The notes beneath the pieces are model-generated. The model saw only the letters and a program-made list of their open reading frames with translations. It did not search any database and was not told the origin of the DNA. A program made the translations under genes and the position numbers. Of a DNA stretch of 64,000 nt, positions 8,614-16,958 are shown one piece after another (within the stretch, counting starts at the first letter, position 1; the number at the start of each line of letters is the position of its first letter). The DNA is from JAJPKK01 sp963802745 (GTDB taxonomy: Bacteria; Pseudomonadota; Alphaproteobacteria; Rhizobiales; Xanthobacteraceae), in NCBI GenBank assembly GCA_963802745.1, contig CAWDKL010000048.1, positions 186,001 to 250,000 on the forward strand, read 5' to 3'.

Positions 8614-10554
8614 TCACCCACCCGCCCCATGCTCCCGCAACGCCCCGCCGATCTCGCCCAGCACGGCCGGATCGTCGATCGTGGCCGGCATGGTCCAGGC
8701 GTCGCCGTCGGCGATCTTCTTCATGGTGCCGCGAAGAATTTTGCCGGAGCGGGTTTTCGGCAGCCGCGCCACCGTAATGGCGATGCGGAACGACGCGACG
8801 GGGCCGATCTTTTCGCGCACCAGCGCCACGATCTCCTGCTCGATCTCGGTCGGCGGCCTGTTCACGCCGGCTTTGAGCACGATGAAGCCGCACGGCACCT
8901 CGCCCTTGAGGTCGTCCTTCACGCCGATCACGGCGCATTCGGCCACGTCCGGGTGCGCGGACAAAACCTCCTCCATGCCGCCGGTGGAGAGGCGGTGGCC
9001 GGCGACGTTGATGATGTCGTCGGTGCGACCCATGATGTAGAGATAGCCGTCGTCGTCGGCAAAACCGGCGTCTGCGGTCTTGTAGTAGCCGGGGAATTCC
9101 GTGAGATAGCTTTCCCGCATGCGCTCGTCGCTGCCCCACAGCGTCGGCAGGCAGGACGGCGGCAGCGGCAGCTTGATGACGATCGAGCCCATGCGGTTGC
9201 GCGCCACCTCGTGGCAGGCCTCATCGACGATGCGCACGTCGTAGCCGGGCATCGCGACCGTCGGCGAGCCGTGTTTTACGGGAAGTGCGCCGAGACCGAC
9301 CGGGTTGCCGGCGATGGCCCAGCCGGTCTCGGTCTGCCACCAGTGGTCGATCACCGGAATTTTAAGACAATCCTCGGCCCATTTCACCGTGTCGGGGTCG
9401 GCGCGCTCGCCGGCGAGGAACAGGGTGCGGAATTTGGATAAATCATAGCGGGATAGATGCGCGGCCTTCGGGTCTTCCTTCTTGATCGCCCGGAACGCGG
9501 TCGGCGCGGTGAACATCGCCACCGCCCCGTGCTCCGCGATGACCCGCCAGAACGCGCCCGCATCCGGGGTGCCGACCGGCTTGCCCTCGTAGAGGATGGT
9601 GGTGCAGCCGTGAAACAGCGGCGCATAAACGATGTAGCTGTGGCCCACCACCCAGCCCACATCGGAGGCCGACCACCACACCTCGCCGGGGTTGACGCCG
9701 TAGAGATATTGCATCGACCACTTTAGCGCGACCATATGGCCGCCATTATCGCGCACCACGCCCTTCGGCCTGCCGGTGGTGCCGGAGGTGTAGAGGATGT
9801 AGAGCGGATCGGTGGCGGCAACGGGCACGCATTCGGCGCGCTTGCCCGCCGTGATGGCGGCATCGCGCAAGTTGGCCCAGTCATGGTCGCGCCCGGCGAC
9901 GAGGTCCGCGTGCAACTGCGGCCGCTGCAGGATCAGGCAGGCTTCCGGCTTGGCGGGGCTAAGCGCAATCGCCTCGTCGAGCAGCGGCTTGTAGGCCACG
10001 ATCCGGCCGGGTTCGATGCCGCAGCTGGCGGAAAGAATCACCTTGGGCTTGGCGTCGTCGAGCCGAGTCGCGAGTTCGGCTGCCGCAAAGCCGCCGAACA
10101 CCACGGAATGGATCGCCCCGATGCGGGCGCAGGCCAGCATCGCGATCGCCGCTTCCGGCACCATCGGCATATAGAGGATGACACGGTCGCCGGCGCCGAC
10201 GCCGAAATCCCGCAACACGGCGGCAAGCGTGCGCACCTCCGTGAGCAATTCCGCATAGCTGATGGCGCGGATGGTGCCGGTGACCGGCGAATCGTAGATG
10301 ATCGCATTCTGCGCGCCACGTCCGCGCGCCACATGGCGATCGACGGCATTGAAACAGGTGTTGCAGGTGGCGCCCACGAACCAGCGGCCATACACGCCGG
10401 CTGCGGGATCGAAGACCTTTGCGGCCGGTTCGAACCAGTCGATCGCCTCGGCCGCCTCCGCCCAGAACCCCGCCGGATCGCGCAAGGAGCGGGCGTAAAC
10501 GTCGTAATAGCGGCTTGCCGCCGCCGGCGACTGCAATGCCGAAACTGTGCTCAC
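8614..10554 (-). CDS. prpE: Propionyl-CoA synthetase
   Basis: ATP-dependent acyl-CoA synthetase of the acetyl/propionyl-CoA synthetase branch of the ANL family, activating propionate (and probably other short acids) in the cytoplasm. About 646 residues. The P-loop is YILYTSGTTGRPKGVV (about 270), and the acid-binding region is DHWWQTETGWAIAG. The hinge and adenylate motifs are GYYKTADAGFADDDGYLYIMGRTDDIINVAGHR (read here as two adjoining blocks), with the catalytic C-terminal lysine in TRSGKILRGTMKK. The GTG at 10554 is preferred over an ATG at 10584 because GAGGGAG precedes it at a good distance. No prpBCD genes are next to it. Full length and intact. Confidence 0.92.
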   Translation of the reverse strand: MSTVSALQSPAAASRYYDVYARSLRDPAGFWAEAAEAIDWFEPAAKVFDPAAGVYGRWFVGATCNTCFNAVDRHVARGRGAQNAIIYDSPVTGTIRAISYAELLTEVRTLAAVLRDFGVGAGDRVILYMPMVPEAAIAMLACARIGAIHSVVFGGFAAAELATRLDDAKPKVILSASCGIEPGRIVAYKPLLDEAIALSPAKPEACLILQRPQLHADLVAGRDHDWANLRDAAITAGKRAECVPVAATDPLYILYTSGTTGRPKGVVRDNGGHMVALKWSMQYLYGVNPGEVWWSASDVGWVVGHSYIVYAPLFHGCTTILYEGKPVGTPDAGAFWRVIAEHGAVAMFTAPTAFRAIKKEDPKAAHLSRYDLSKFRTLFLAGERADPDTVKWAEDCLKIPVIDHWWQTETGWAIAGNPVGLGALPVKHGSPTVAMPGYDVRIVDEACHEVARNRMGSIVIKLPLPPSCLPTLWGSDERMRESYLTEFPGYYKTADAGFADDDGYLYIMGRTDDIINVAGHRLSTGGMEEVLSAHPDVAECAVIGVKDDLKGEVPCGFIVLKAGVNRPPTEIEQEIVALVREKIGPVASFRIAITVARLPKTRSGKILRGTMKKIADGDAWTMPATIDDPAVLGEIGGALREHGAGG

Positions 10555-11087
10555 GCGATCGTTCTCCCTCGACCCGCGCCGCACCGCGTTTGATCTTTGA
10601 TCACCACGTGCTGCTCGCTCGGCTTGCGGACTACCGCGAACACGCTACCATGGACAAGCCTGCTGGAACACCGAGGCGCCTCGACCATCAGGAGACCGGC
10701 CGGATGCCAAAAGAACGCCCGCGCGAAGTGGAATGCTCTCGCGAAGTGACCGACGTTCTTACGACGAAACCGCGGATCCCCGCTCGGCTTTGCCAATAAT
10801 TTTTTCGCCGCCCAACGTGTCGGCGGTTGCCGCGTGCTCGGTGCCTGCGCCATGGCGTTGGGCGGGCAAGCCGGCAGCTAAGTCGGTCTCGCTTCGCTGT
10901 ATCAGTCACAATATAGCGAAGCTGCAACGGCAGGCCATCATACTGTTGATACGACGGTTCGCTGCTCGGTGCAGAACGGTGACGTTAAGCCCTGCGAACC
11001 TCAGTTATGTCTTGCACGAAGGCCGTAAAATGGCGAACATCCGGGCTTGACTGGGAGTCATCTTGCCAATCCCGGTCAAGGGAGGAC
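10555..11087. other. Intergenic region, no gene recognised
   Basis: About 530 bases between divergently transcribed prpE and the DsrE-like gene. It must hold both promoters. Open frames in it have no family resemblance or convincing ribosome-binding sites. Confidence 0.5.
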
Positions 11088-11735
11088 ATGATGACCGATA
11101 TCAAGCAAACCACACCCCTCATGACGCCGCGCCGCGGCTTCTTCACCCGGATTGCCGGCGTGATGGCGCTCGCGGCGTTCGTTCCAACCGGGTCGCAGGC
11201 GGAGACCGAAGCGGATGATGGGCCGAACTGGCCGGGCAAGCTGACCGGACGCCACAAGCAGGTGGTCGACGCCTACGCGATCAATGACGGTTACCCGCTC
11301 GGATTCGTGCTCAATTTCCTGACCCCGAACAAGTCGGCGGCCGGGGTCATCATTCTGCGCCACGAAGCCTTCCCGCTCGCGCTCAACCACGCGATGTGGG
11401 CGAAATACAAGATCGGCGAGGCCGAAAAGATCAACGACCCCGAAACCAAGGCGGCGGCGGTGAAGAACCCCTATTTTGAGCAGAAGCCCGGCGTCTTGCG
11501 AAACGACAATATGGCAATCGACAAGCTGCTCGCGCGCGGCACCGTGTTCGGGGCCTGCAATCTGGCACTTCGCGGCCATGCGAGACGGCTCGCCAAGAAT
11601 GCCGGCGTGACCGCGGATGAAGCCGCAAAGGAATTCGCCGCCAACATCATCCCGGGCATCACCGTAATTCCGTCGGGTGTGTGGGGGGTCAACCGCGCCC
11701 AGGAGGCCGGCTGCACCTATTGCACCGGCGGCTGA
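11088..11735 (+). CDS. Tat-exported DsrE/DsrF-like protein
   Basis: A 215-residue protein from ATG 11088 (ATG 11091 adjacent), with GGGAGG just before it. The N-terminus is a twin-arginine leader, PRRGFFTRIAGVMALAAF, ending near GSQA. The mature part has the DsrE-fold pattern: a hydrophobic first strand with FVLNFLT, then VFGACNLALRGHARRL, and a final PGITVIPSGVWGVNRAQEAG segment. It ends with a CTYC pair five residues from the C-terminus region, GCTYCTGG. DsrE proteins are usually cytoplasmic sulfur carriers, so export is unusual. The cysteines in GAC and CxxC could bind sulfur or metal. Family call moderate, role unknown. Confidence 0.7.
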   Translation: MMTDIKQTTPLMTPRRGFFTRIAGVMALAAFVPTGSQAETEADDGPNWPGKLTGRHKQVVDAYAINDGYPLGFVLNFLTPNKSAAGVIILRHEAFPLALNHAMWAKYKIGEAEKINDPETKAAAVKNPYFEQKPGVLRNDNMAIDKLLARGTVFGACNLALRGHARRLAKNAGVTADEAAKEFAANIIPGITVIPSGVWGVNRAQEAGCTYCTGG

Positions 11736-11850
11736 CCGCGAAGGCCGGGCTCGTTCCGGCGGCCTCGCTCCGGTGAGGCTGCCCGGATCGCTGCCGGCTC
11801 TGCCGGCGAACGGCCGGGCCTCGCATGCGATGCAGCGCCGCGGGTAAGCG

Positions 11851-12648
11851 TTATCCGGGCGCCGATGTGCTGGTGGCGAGGCCCAGCACGGCTTGCGGCA
11901 GCAGCTTCGCGAACAGTTCCGCCCAGCGGCGCTGGCCGGCCGCATCGGTGATCAAGTCCTGGCGAATCTCGATGCCGACGTGGGGCAGTCCGCGCTGCTC
12001 GCCGTGAACCGGGATCGTGTAATCCGACGTGTCGGTCACCGCATAGGGTTCGTTGTCGCCGACCACGAGCCCGGGCTCGCGCCGGAGCAGGTCCAGCAGC
12101 GATGCCGCAACGCGGGGATCGCGGTTGTAGAGCAGGCCGACATGCCATGGCCGTGCCTCGCCCTTAAATACCGGCGTGAAGCTGTGCATGGCAATGAGGA
12201 TCGCCGGCCGGCCGCCCTGCCGGCGCCGGTCAAGTTCGTCGGCGATGGAGTGGTGATAGGGCTCGAACACTTCTCGCAGGCGGGCCTGCGCCGACGCGCC
12301 GCTGAGCCAGGTGTTGCCCGGTATGGAAGTACATTCGCTCAACGCGGCAATCGACGTCTCAGTGCCCGGGACGCGGTTGCAGTCGATGACGAGCCGTGAA
12401 TAATTTTGCCGGATCAGAATGGCGTCGAGGGCATCCGCCAGCAGAGCCGACACCGCACCCACTCCGATATCCCAGGCGATGTGACGATCGCGGTCGGCGG
12501 CGCCCAGGCCAAGATTTTGCAAGGCGCGCGGCATGTACTTTCCGGCGTGATCGGCCACGATGACAAAAGGCGATCGCCCGCCCGCATTAGTTACCGTGAC
12601 GGCGTCGGGTTCATCGGCGGCCAGCAACTGGCTGATCATTGCATCCAT
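11851..12648 (-). CDS. N-formylglutamate amidohydrolase family protein
   Basis: A 265-residue zinc-dependent hydrolase of the N-formylglutamate amidohydrolase (HutG-type) family. Seen: FVIVADHAGKYMPRAL near the start (metal-binding Asp-His), HIAWDIGVGAVSALLADAL, YSRLVIDCNR, ILIAMHSFTPVF (second His), and GLPHVGIEIRQDLI with the late Glu. The family hydrolyses N-formylglutamate in histidine breakdown, but many rhizobial members stand outside hut operons, as here, and may act on other N-acyl amino acids. Start ATG 12648; ATG 12639 is an alternative. Intact. Confidence 0.88.
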   Translation of the reverse strand: MDAMISQLLAADEPDAVTVTNAGGRSPFVIVADHAGKYMPRALQNLGLGAADRDRHIAWDIGVGAVSALLADALDAILIRQNYSRLVIDCNRVPGTETSIAALSECTSIPGNTWLSGASAQARLREVFEPYHHSIADELDRRRQGGRPAILIAMHSFTPVFKGEARPWHVGLLYNRDPRVAASLLDLLRREPGLVVGDNEPYAVTDTSDYTIPVHGEQRGLPHVGIEIRQDLITDAAGQRRWAELFAKLLPQAVLGLATSTSAPG

Positions 12649-13139
12649 GAGATTGGCTCGTTTCGGTTCGTGGATTTGCCGGCGGCATCAGCCTGATAAC
12701 GGTTTTTGGTTTTTTGGTGATTGGCGCCGAACCTGCGTAGGCGACATCTAGAAATGCAGAAATGAATAAATCATTGCGCCGCGCCCGCCAACCTCGCCAA
12801 CGGGTCGGCTACCGCATCCGGCGAAGCGTCCTCGATAGCCGTCGTCGCCGGAGTCATCTGGGCAGACCGGGGGACGGAAAGCGGCGCGCGAAGAGGTGAG
12901 CGCCCCGAAAAGAGCCCGGTCCCTACCCGGACCGAATAGCGAAGAGCCAAAAAACAAAAACCCCGCACTATGCGGGGCCAAGAGCAGGGTAGATTTGCCA
13001 ACGTGATTCCACGCCGCACCTATCGAGCGGGCAGGGCGGGCGTGTCCGTGCACACTCCGTGCGCGGATACCGCACCGTAATCGCTACGGATCGGATGGTC
13101 CGACCCGTTCCTCCCGGCCGGTCGGCCGAACCTAGGCCC
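12649..13139. other. Intergenic region with a terminator, no gene recognised
   Basis: About 490 bases. It carries the promoter side of the amidohydrolase gene and, near 12949-12977, a terminator for the small gene transcribed from the right. No other coding sequence is convincing. Confidence 0.5.
12949..12977 (-). terminator. Rho-independent terminator
   Basis: Perfect 7-bp stem CCCCGCA/TGCGGGG with a 3-base loop (12961-12977). On the minus strand it is followed by TTTTTGTTTTTT. It lies about 160 bases behind the stop codon of the small secreted gene at 13140-13394 and most likely ends its transcript. Confidence 0.8.
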
Positions 13140-13394
13140 TTACTGTGAAGCCTGATTGGTCCGAGACGCCGAACGATGCGCGCGGTGGTTCGCCGTGGCC
13201 GTCGCAACGACGCTGGCGGTCTGCGGGCACTCACCCCAATAGCCGAAGCCGCCTTCGCGCTCCTGCGACTGCGAATGCACGAAGCACTTGCCGTCCTTGT
13301 GCACCATACCCGCGCTATGGTCGGCCTGGGCCGGAACGGTTGCCAGAACTGCACCGAAAGCGATCGCGGCCGCCGTAACAGTCACCTTGTACAT
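13140..13394 (-). CDS. Small secreted two-cysteine protein, paralogue A
   Basis: An 84-residue protein from ATG 13394, preceded by GAGGGAGA; a start 5 codons upstream is less likely. The signal peptide is VTVTAAAIAFGAVLATVPAQA, giving a mature protein of about 60 residues. The core is GKCFVHSQSQEREGGFGYWG followed by ECPQTAS, with two cysteines that could form a disulfide. The tail is Ala/Thr/His/Arg-rich. The core matches the neighbour at 13840-14100 closely, so the two are local duplicates. The family is not recognised. Both genes share a conserved element upstream and have their own terminators, which suggests independent but parallel control. Confidence 0.7.
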   Translation of the reverse strand: MYKVTVTAAAIAFGAVLATVPAQADHSAGMVHKDGKCFVHSQSQEREGGFGYWGECPQTASVVATATANHRAHRSASRTNQASQ

Positions 13395-13440
13395 GCTGGT
13401 CTCCCTCAATGTCTCTTTTTGCGTTTAAGCAACTTCCGGA

Positions 13441-13468
13441 TGCATAAACGCGCAATAAAATTGATATC
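13441..13468 (-). promoter_or_regulatory. Upstream element shared by the twin small secreted genes, copy A
   Basis: On the minus strand the order is GATA, then TTTATTG, a 5-base gap and TTATGCA, ending 47 bases before the start codon. The same blocks with the same spacing occur at 14163-14190. TTGATA and TTATGC lie 17 bases apart and would serve as a -35/-10 pair. Confidence 0.55.
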
Positions 13469-13602
13469 AACTCCTATTCGGGGATGCAATAGCAATTTTA
13501 CAAAAATGTAAAAAAATTACGGCAAGGAGTGTGCGCCTTCCCGCCGCCGCACGCGTTCGCCACATTTTACCATTTCAGCAGGTGCGCGCTCTGCATGAAT
13601 CG

Positions 13603-13628
13603 AAAAGGCCCCGCGTTCACGCGGGGCC
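13603..13628 (-). terminator. Rho-independent terminator
   Basis: Perfect 9-bp stem GGCCCCGCG/CGCGGGGCC with loop TTCA (13607-13628), followed on the minus strand by TTTTC. It lies about 210 bases behind the stop of the gene at 13840-14100. The 445 bases between the twin genes hold this and the upstream element, but no other gene that I recognise. Confidence 0.7.
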
Positions 13629-13839
13629 AGATGGCTTCTTGCGTCGCTGGAAATTTTTTCAAGCCGTTCCGGTACGGCTTGCTGTTTGTGCCGCCGGCTG
13701 AGGGGACACCGGCAGCCCACTTGCACGCGACATCAGGATGCTTTTGCGACAACCTCGGTATGCGCGCGCAAGATTCTCGGCGCGGCCGAACGGGCCGGAT
13801 ACGGTCCCGCAGATCGCCGCACTGGATTCGCTATTGCGC

Positions 13840-14100
13840 CTAATGGGAGACGGCATGGTGACGGATATGGTGGCCCGTCGAATTCGCACTCACCGTCGTT
13901 GAGGCAACCGGCGTGCTCGCCGTCTGCGGGCAGGTGCCCCAAAATCCGAACCGGCCGTCCCTTTCCATGCTCTGCGAATGCGTAAAGCACTGGCCACCCT
14001 TATGATTGGGACCGCCGGCGCTCACATCAGCCCGAGCCGGGACGGAAGCCAACAAAGCGCCGAAGGCGATCATGGTGGCCGCGAAGGTCAACTTTTGCAT
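13840..14100 (-). CDS. Small secreted two-cysteine protein, paralogue B
   Basis: An 86-residue protein with ATG 14100 behind GAGGGAGA. The signal peptide is LTFAATMIAFGALLASVPARA. The mature core, GQCFTHSQSMERDGRFGFWG plus TCPQTAS, repeats that of paralogue A with the two cysteines in the same places. The tail is rich in Ser, Thr and His and ends HHIRHHAVSH, which could bind metal. Function unknown. Two genes of this size, both with signal peptides, matching upstream elements and their own terminators, are unlikely to be chance frames. Confidence 0.7.
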   Translation of the reverse strand: MQKLTFAATMIAFGALLASVPARADVSAGGPNHKGGQCFTHSQSMERDGRFGFWGTCPQTASTPVASTTVSANSTGHHIRHHAVSH

Positions 14101-14162
14101 GTCAGGTCTCCCTCAGATCGGGTGTTTTGCGTGTACCACGCTTGTTTATGCAGTCGCCCGAC

Positions 14163-14190
14163 TGCATAACTTTACAATAAAGTCATTATC
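14163..14190 (-). promoter_or_regulatory. Upstream element shared by the twin small secreted genes, copy B
   Basis: Counterpart of 13441-13468: GATA-like block, TTTATTG, a 5-base gap and TTATGCA on the minus strand, ending 63 bases before the start codon. The surrounding sequence is clearly more AT-rich than the window average. Confidence 0.55.
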
Positions 14191-14275
14191 GCTAATCAAG
14201 CCTCATGGCAACAGGAATGTTATGTAAGTAAAAAAATTTTTATGAAAACGACTATCGGTACGCCTAGGCGCTGTG

Positions 14276-14292
14276 TACTATCTTAGATAGTA
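14276..14292. promoter_or_regulatory. Candidate operator palindrome
   Basis: A perfect 7-bp inverted repeat TACTATC/GATAGTA around TTA, 101 bases upstream of the hyuA start and next to an A/T tract. Size and symmetry suit a dimeric repressor, but no regulator gene is adjacent. Confidence 0.4.
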
Positions 14293-14393
14293 GTCGCGAC
14301 CGGCTGGTCCACTTGCCCTCGATCACGTCTCGTTGTACCGACCGAGGCACCACCCCAATCCGGTTTTCCGCGCCACATATCCGAGCCACCGTC

Positions 14394-16499
14394 ATGCCAT
14401 CTTCCCGGACACCGCGGCGCGGCGCGCCACCGTCGCGCCTGCGGCTCGCCACCGACATCGGCGGCACCTTCACGGATGTGGCGGCGTTCGATACCGCGAG
14501 CGGGGACATCAGGCTCGGCAAGGCGCTGTCAACGCCACATCATCTGGTCGAGGGAATCACGGCGGCGGTCGCCCACGCAAGTACCGCCTACGCGGACGCC
14601 GGGCTGTTCCTCCATGGCTCGACGGTCGCCATCAACACTATCCTGGAACGCACCGGCGCCAAGACCGCCCTCATCATCACCGAAGGCTTTCGCGACATCT
14701 ACGAAATCGGCCGCATCAACCGGCCGGATGCCTACAACCTGTTCTTCAAGAAACACGAGCCGCTGGTCGAGCGCGCGCTGCGCTTCGAGGCGCGCGAGCG
14801 AATCCTGGCCGACGGCGACATCGACATCCCGCTCGACGAGGCAGAAATTGCGCATCTCGGGACGAAGCTCGACCGCCTCGGCATCGAAGCGGTCGCGATC
14901 CTGTTCCTCAACTGTTACCGCAATGCCGGTCACGAGGCGCGCGCCAAGCAGCTGATCGAGGCCAATCATCCCGATATGTTTGTCTCGGCGTCGCATGAAT
15001 TGTCGCGGGAGTACCGGGAGTTCGAGCGCTGCTCGACGGTCGTCGCCAATGCGTATATCGGCCCGAAGGTGCGCCGCTATCTGGGCGAGATCGAGGAGCA
15101 TATCACCCAGGCCGGGTTCGGCGGCTCGTTTCTGGTGGTGCAATCGACCGGCGGGCTCTACGCGGCCGAGCAGGCGAAATCGCAATGCATCCGCATGCTG
15201 GAGTCAGGCCCCGCGGCCGGGGTGATCGGCACCAAGGCGCTATGCGGCGCGCTGGGGCTCGCCAACGCCATCGCGTTCGACATGGGCGGCACCACCGCCA
15301 AGGCCGGCGTCGTCCACAATGGCGAAGCGCTAACCACCGGCACCGCGCTGATCGGCGGCTATGAGCGCGCGCTGCCGGTCCAGATCGCCATGATGGACAT
15401 CTTTGAGGTCGGCACCGGCGGCGGCTCGATCGCGCGCGTCGAGGAGGGGGCGCTGCGGGTCGGCCCGCAAAGCGCCGGCGCGCAGCCGGGACCTGCCTGC
15501 TACGGCCTCGGCGGCACCGCGCCGACCGTCACCGACGCCAACCTGGTGCTCGGGCGGATCGGCGCCGACCGCTTCCTCGGCGGCGAAATGCGGCTCGACG
15601 CCGCTGCTGCCGAGAAGGCGCTCAAGACCCACGTCGCCAAGCCGCTCGGCATGAGCGTTACCGCTGCCGCCGACGGCATTTTGCGTATCGCGGTGACCGC
15701 GATGTCCTACGCCGTCAAGGCGGTGACCACCGAGCGCGGCCTCGATGCCGGCGATTTCGTGCTGGTCGCCTATGGCGGGGCGGGGCCGCTGCACGCCGTG
15801 CAGATCGCGCGCGAGATCGGAATCCGCAAAGTCATCATCCCGAACGCGCCCGGCGTGTTTTCCGCGTTCGGCATGCTGTTCTCGGACCTGCGCTATGATT
15901 ACGTGCGCACCTGGCCGGCGCGGCTCGACGATGCCGATTTCGACACCATCGCCCGCATCCATGGCGAACTGGAAGACGAGGGCCGGCGCGCGGTTGCCGC
16001 CGCGTCGGTCGCGCCGGAAAAGATCACCATCCAGCGCGCCGCCGACATGCGCTACGTCGGCCAGGAACATGCCGTCACGGTCGATCTGCCGATGCGGGTC
16101 TATGCCAAGCAAGACCGCGCCGCCATCAAGCGCCATTTCGACGCCATGCATTTGGCGCGCTACGGCACCAGCGCGCCTGCCGAGCGCGCCGAGATCGTGA
16201 GCCTGCGCTCGACCGTCACGGGCGTGCTGCCCAAGCCGCCATTGCGCGAGGCGGCCGCCGGCTCGGCGGCGCCGCTCAAAGCGGCCTTCACCGGCAAGCG
16301 GCCGGTTTATTTCGAGGGCGACGGCTTCGTGGAGACGCGGACGTTCGCACGGGCGGCCCTGCGCGCCGGCAACCGCATCAAAGGACCGGCGCTGATCGAG
16401 GAACATGCCTCGACCACGGTGCTGCTGCCGGGCGACACCGTCGAGGTCGATCGGTTCGGCAACCTCGCGATCACGGTGGGGAATCGGAAGAGGGGCTGA
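14394..16499 (+). CDS. hyuA: Hydantoinase/oxoprolinase family protein, A (ATPase) subunit
   Basis: About 701 residues of the HyuA family (N-methylhydantoinase A, acetone carboxylase beta, 5-oxoprolinase). These ATP-dependent enzymes phosphorylate a carbonyl before ring opening or carboxylation. The ATPase-fold signatures are ATDIGGTFTDVAAFD near the start, HGSTVAINTILERTGAKTAL, and NAIAFDMGGTTAKAGVVH in the middle; GTGGGSIARV and YGGAGPLHAVQIAREIG follow. ATG 14394 is preferred because the DIGGTFTDV motif then sits about 18 residues in, as in the family; the frame is open back to 14313. The B subunit that normally follows is missing: the next gene is an NHL protein. Intact frame. Confidence 0.88.
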   Translation: MPSSRTPRRGAPPSRLRLATDIGGTFTDVAAFDTASGDIRLGKALSTPHHLVEGITAAVAHASTAYADAGLFLHGSTVAINTILERTGAKTALIITEGFRDIYEIGRINRPDAYNLFFKKHEPLVERALRFEARERILADGDIDIPLDEAEIAHLGTKLDRLGIEAVAILFLNCYRNAGHEARAKQLIEANHPDMFVSASHELSREYREFERCSTVVANAYIGPKVRRYLGEIEEHITQAGFGGSFLVVQSTGGLYAAEQAKSQCIRMLESGPAAGVIGTKALCGALGLANAIAFDMGGTTAKAGVVHNGEALTTGTALIGGYERALPVQIAMMDIFEVGTGGGSIARVEEGALRVGPQSAGAQPGPACYGLGGTAPTVTDANLVLGRIGADRFLGGEMRLDAAAAEKALKTHVAKPLGMSVTAAADGILRIAVTAMSYAVKAVTTERGLDAGDFVLVAYGGAGPLHAVQIAREIGIRKVIIPNAPGVFSAFGMLFSDLRYDYVRTWPARLDDADFDTIARIHGELEDEGRRAVAAASVAPEKITIQRAADMRYVGQEHAVTVDLPMRVYAKQDRAAIKRHFDAMHLARYGTSAPAERAEIVSLRSTVTGVLPKPPLREAAAGSAAPLKAAFTGKRPVYFEGDGFVETRTFARAALRAGNRIKGPALIEEHASTTVLLPGDTVEVDRFGNLAITVGNRKRG

Positions 16500-16958
16500 G
16501 CCGAACGCCGGATTCGTGACATCGCTTGCGCTGGACATTTCTCCGCAGCGTTGCCAGCAGGTCAGGTGAATTCAAGCATAGCATTATATTCTCCGTGAGA
16601 TGTCGTTGCGACGGATGACGGGCCGGTGCGGCTCGTGCCGGTGCGTTCGGGTTCGACGCGATCACCGCCCGGCGCCTCCACACATCACTTTAGCCTCCGC
16701 ACCGCGCGTTCGCGGGCCATGCGGATGCAACCGCGGATGCGGGATGCCGGCACGCTGGGTTCGGACGCGGACCTGCCCAAGCAGCTGCGCCGGCACAGCA
16801 TTCTGTGCCAACTGCGTCGCTTGGGCTTCTTGGGCTTCTCCGATCTCGAAATATACAGTAGCGTAACATAGCGACGCGGTTTTCGCGCGCGTAGGCGACG
16901 CGTCCGGTGAACCCGCGCTTCGCCACTGCCCTTATCACGCAAAACAGGGAGTCAACCC
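16500..16958. other. Intergenic region, nothing recognised
   Basis: About 460 bases between hyuA and the NHL gene. Short overlapping frames exist on both strands, but none has a family match or a convincing ribosome-binding site. No strong hairpin terminator was seen. Confidence 0.4.
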
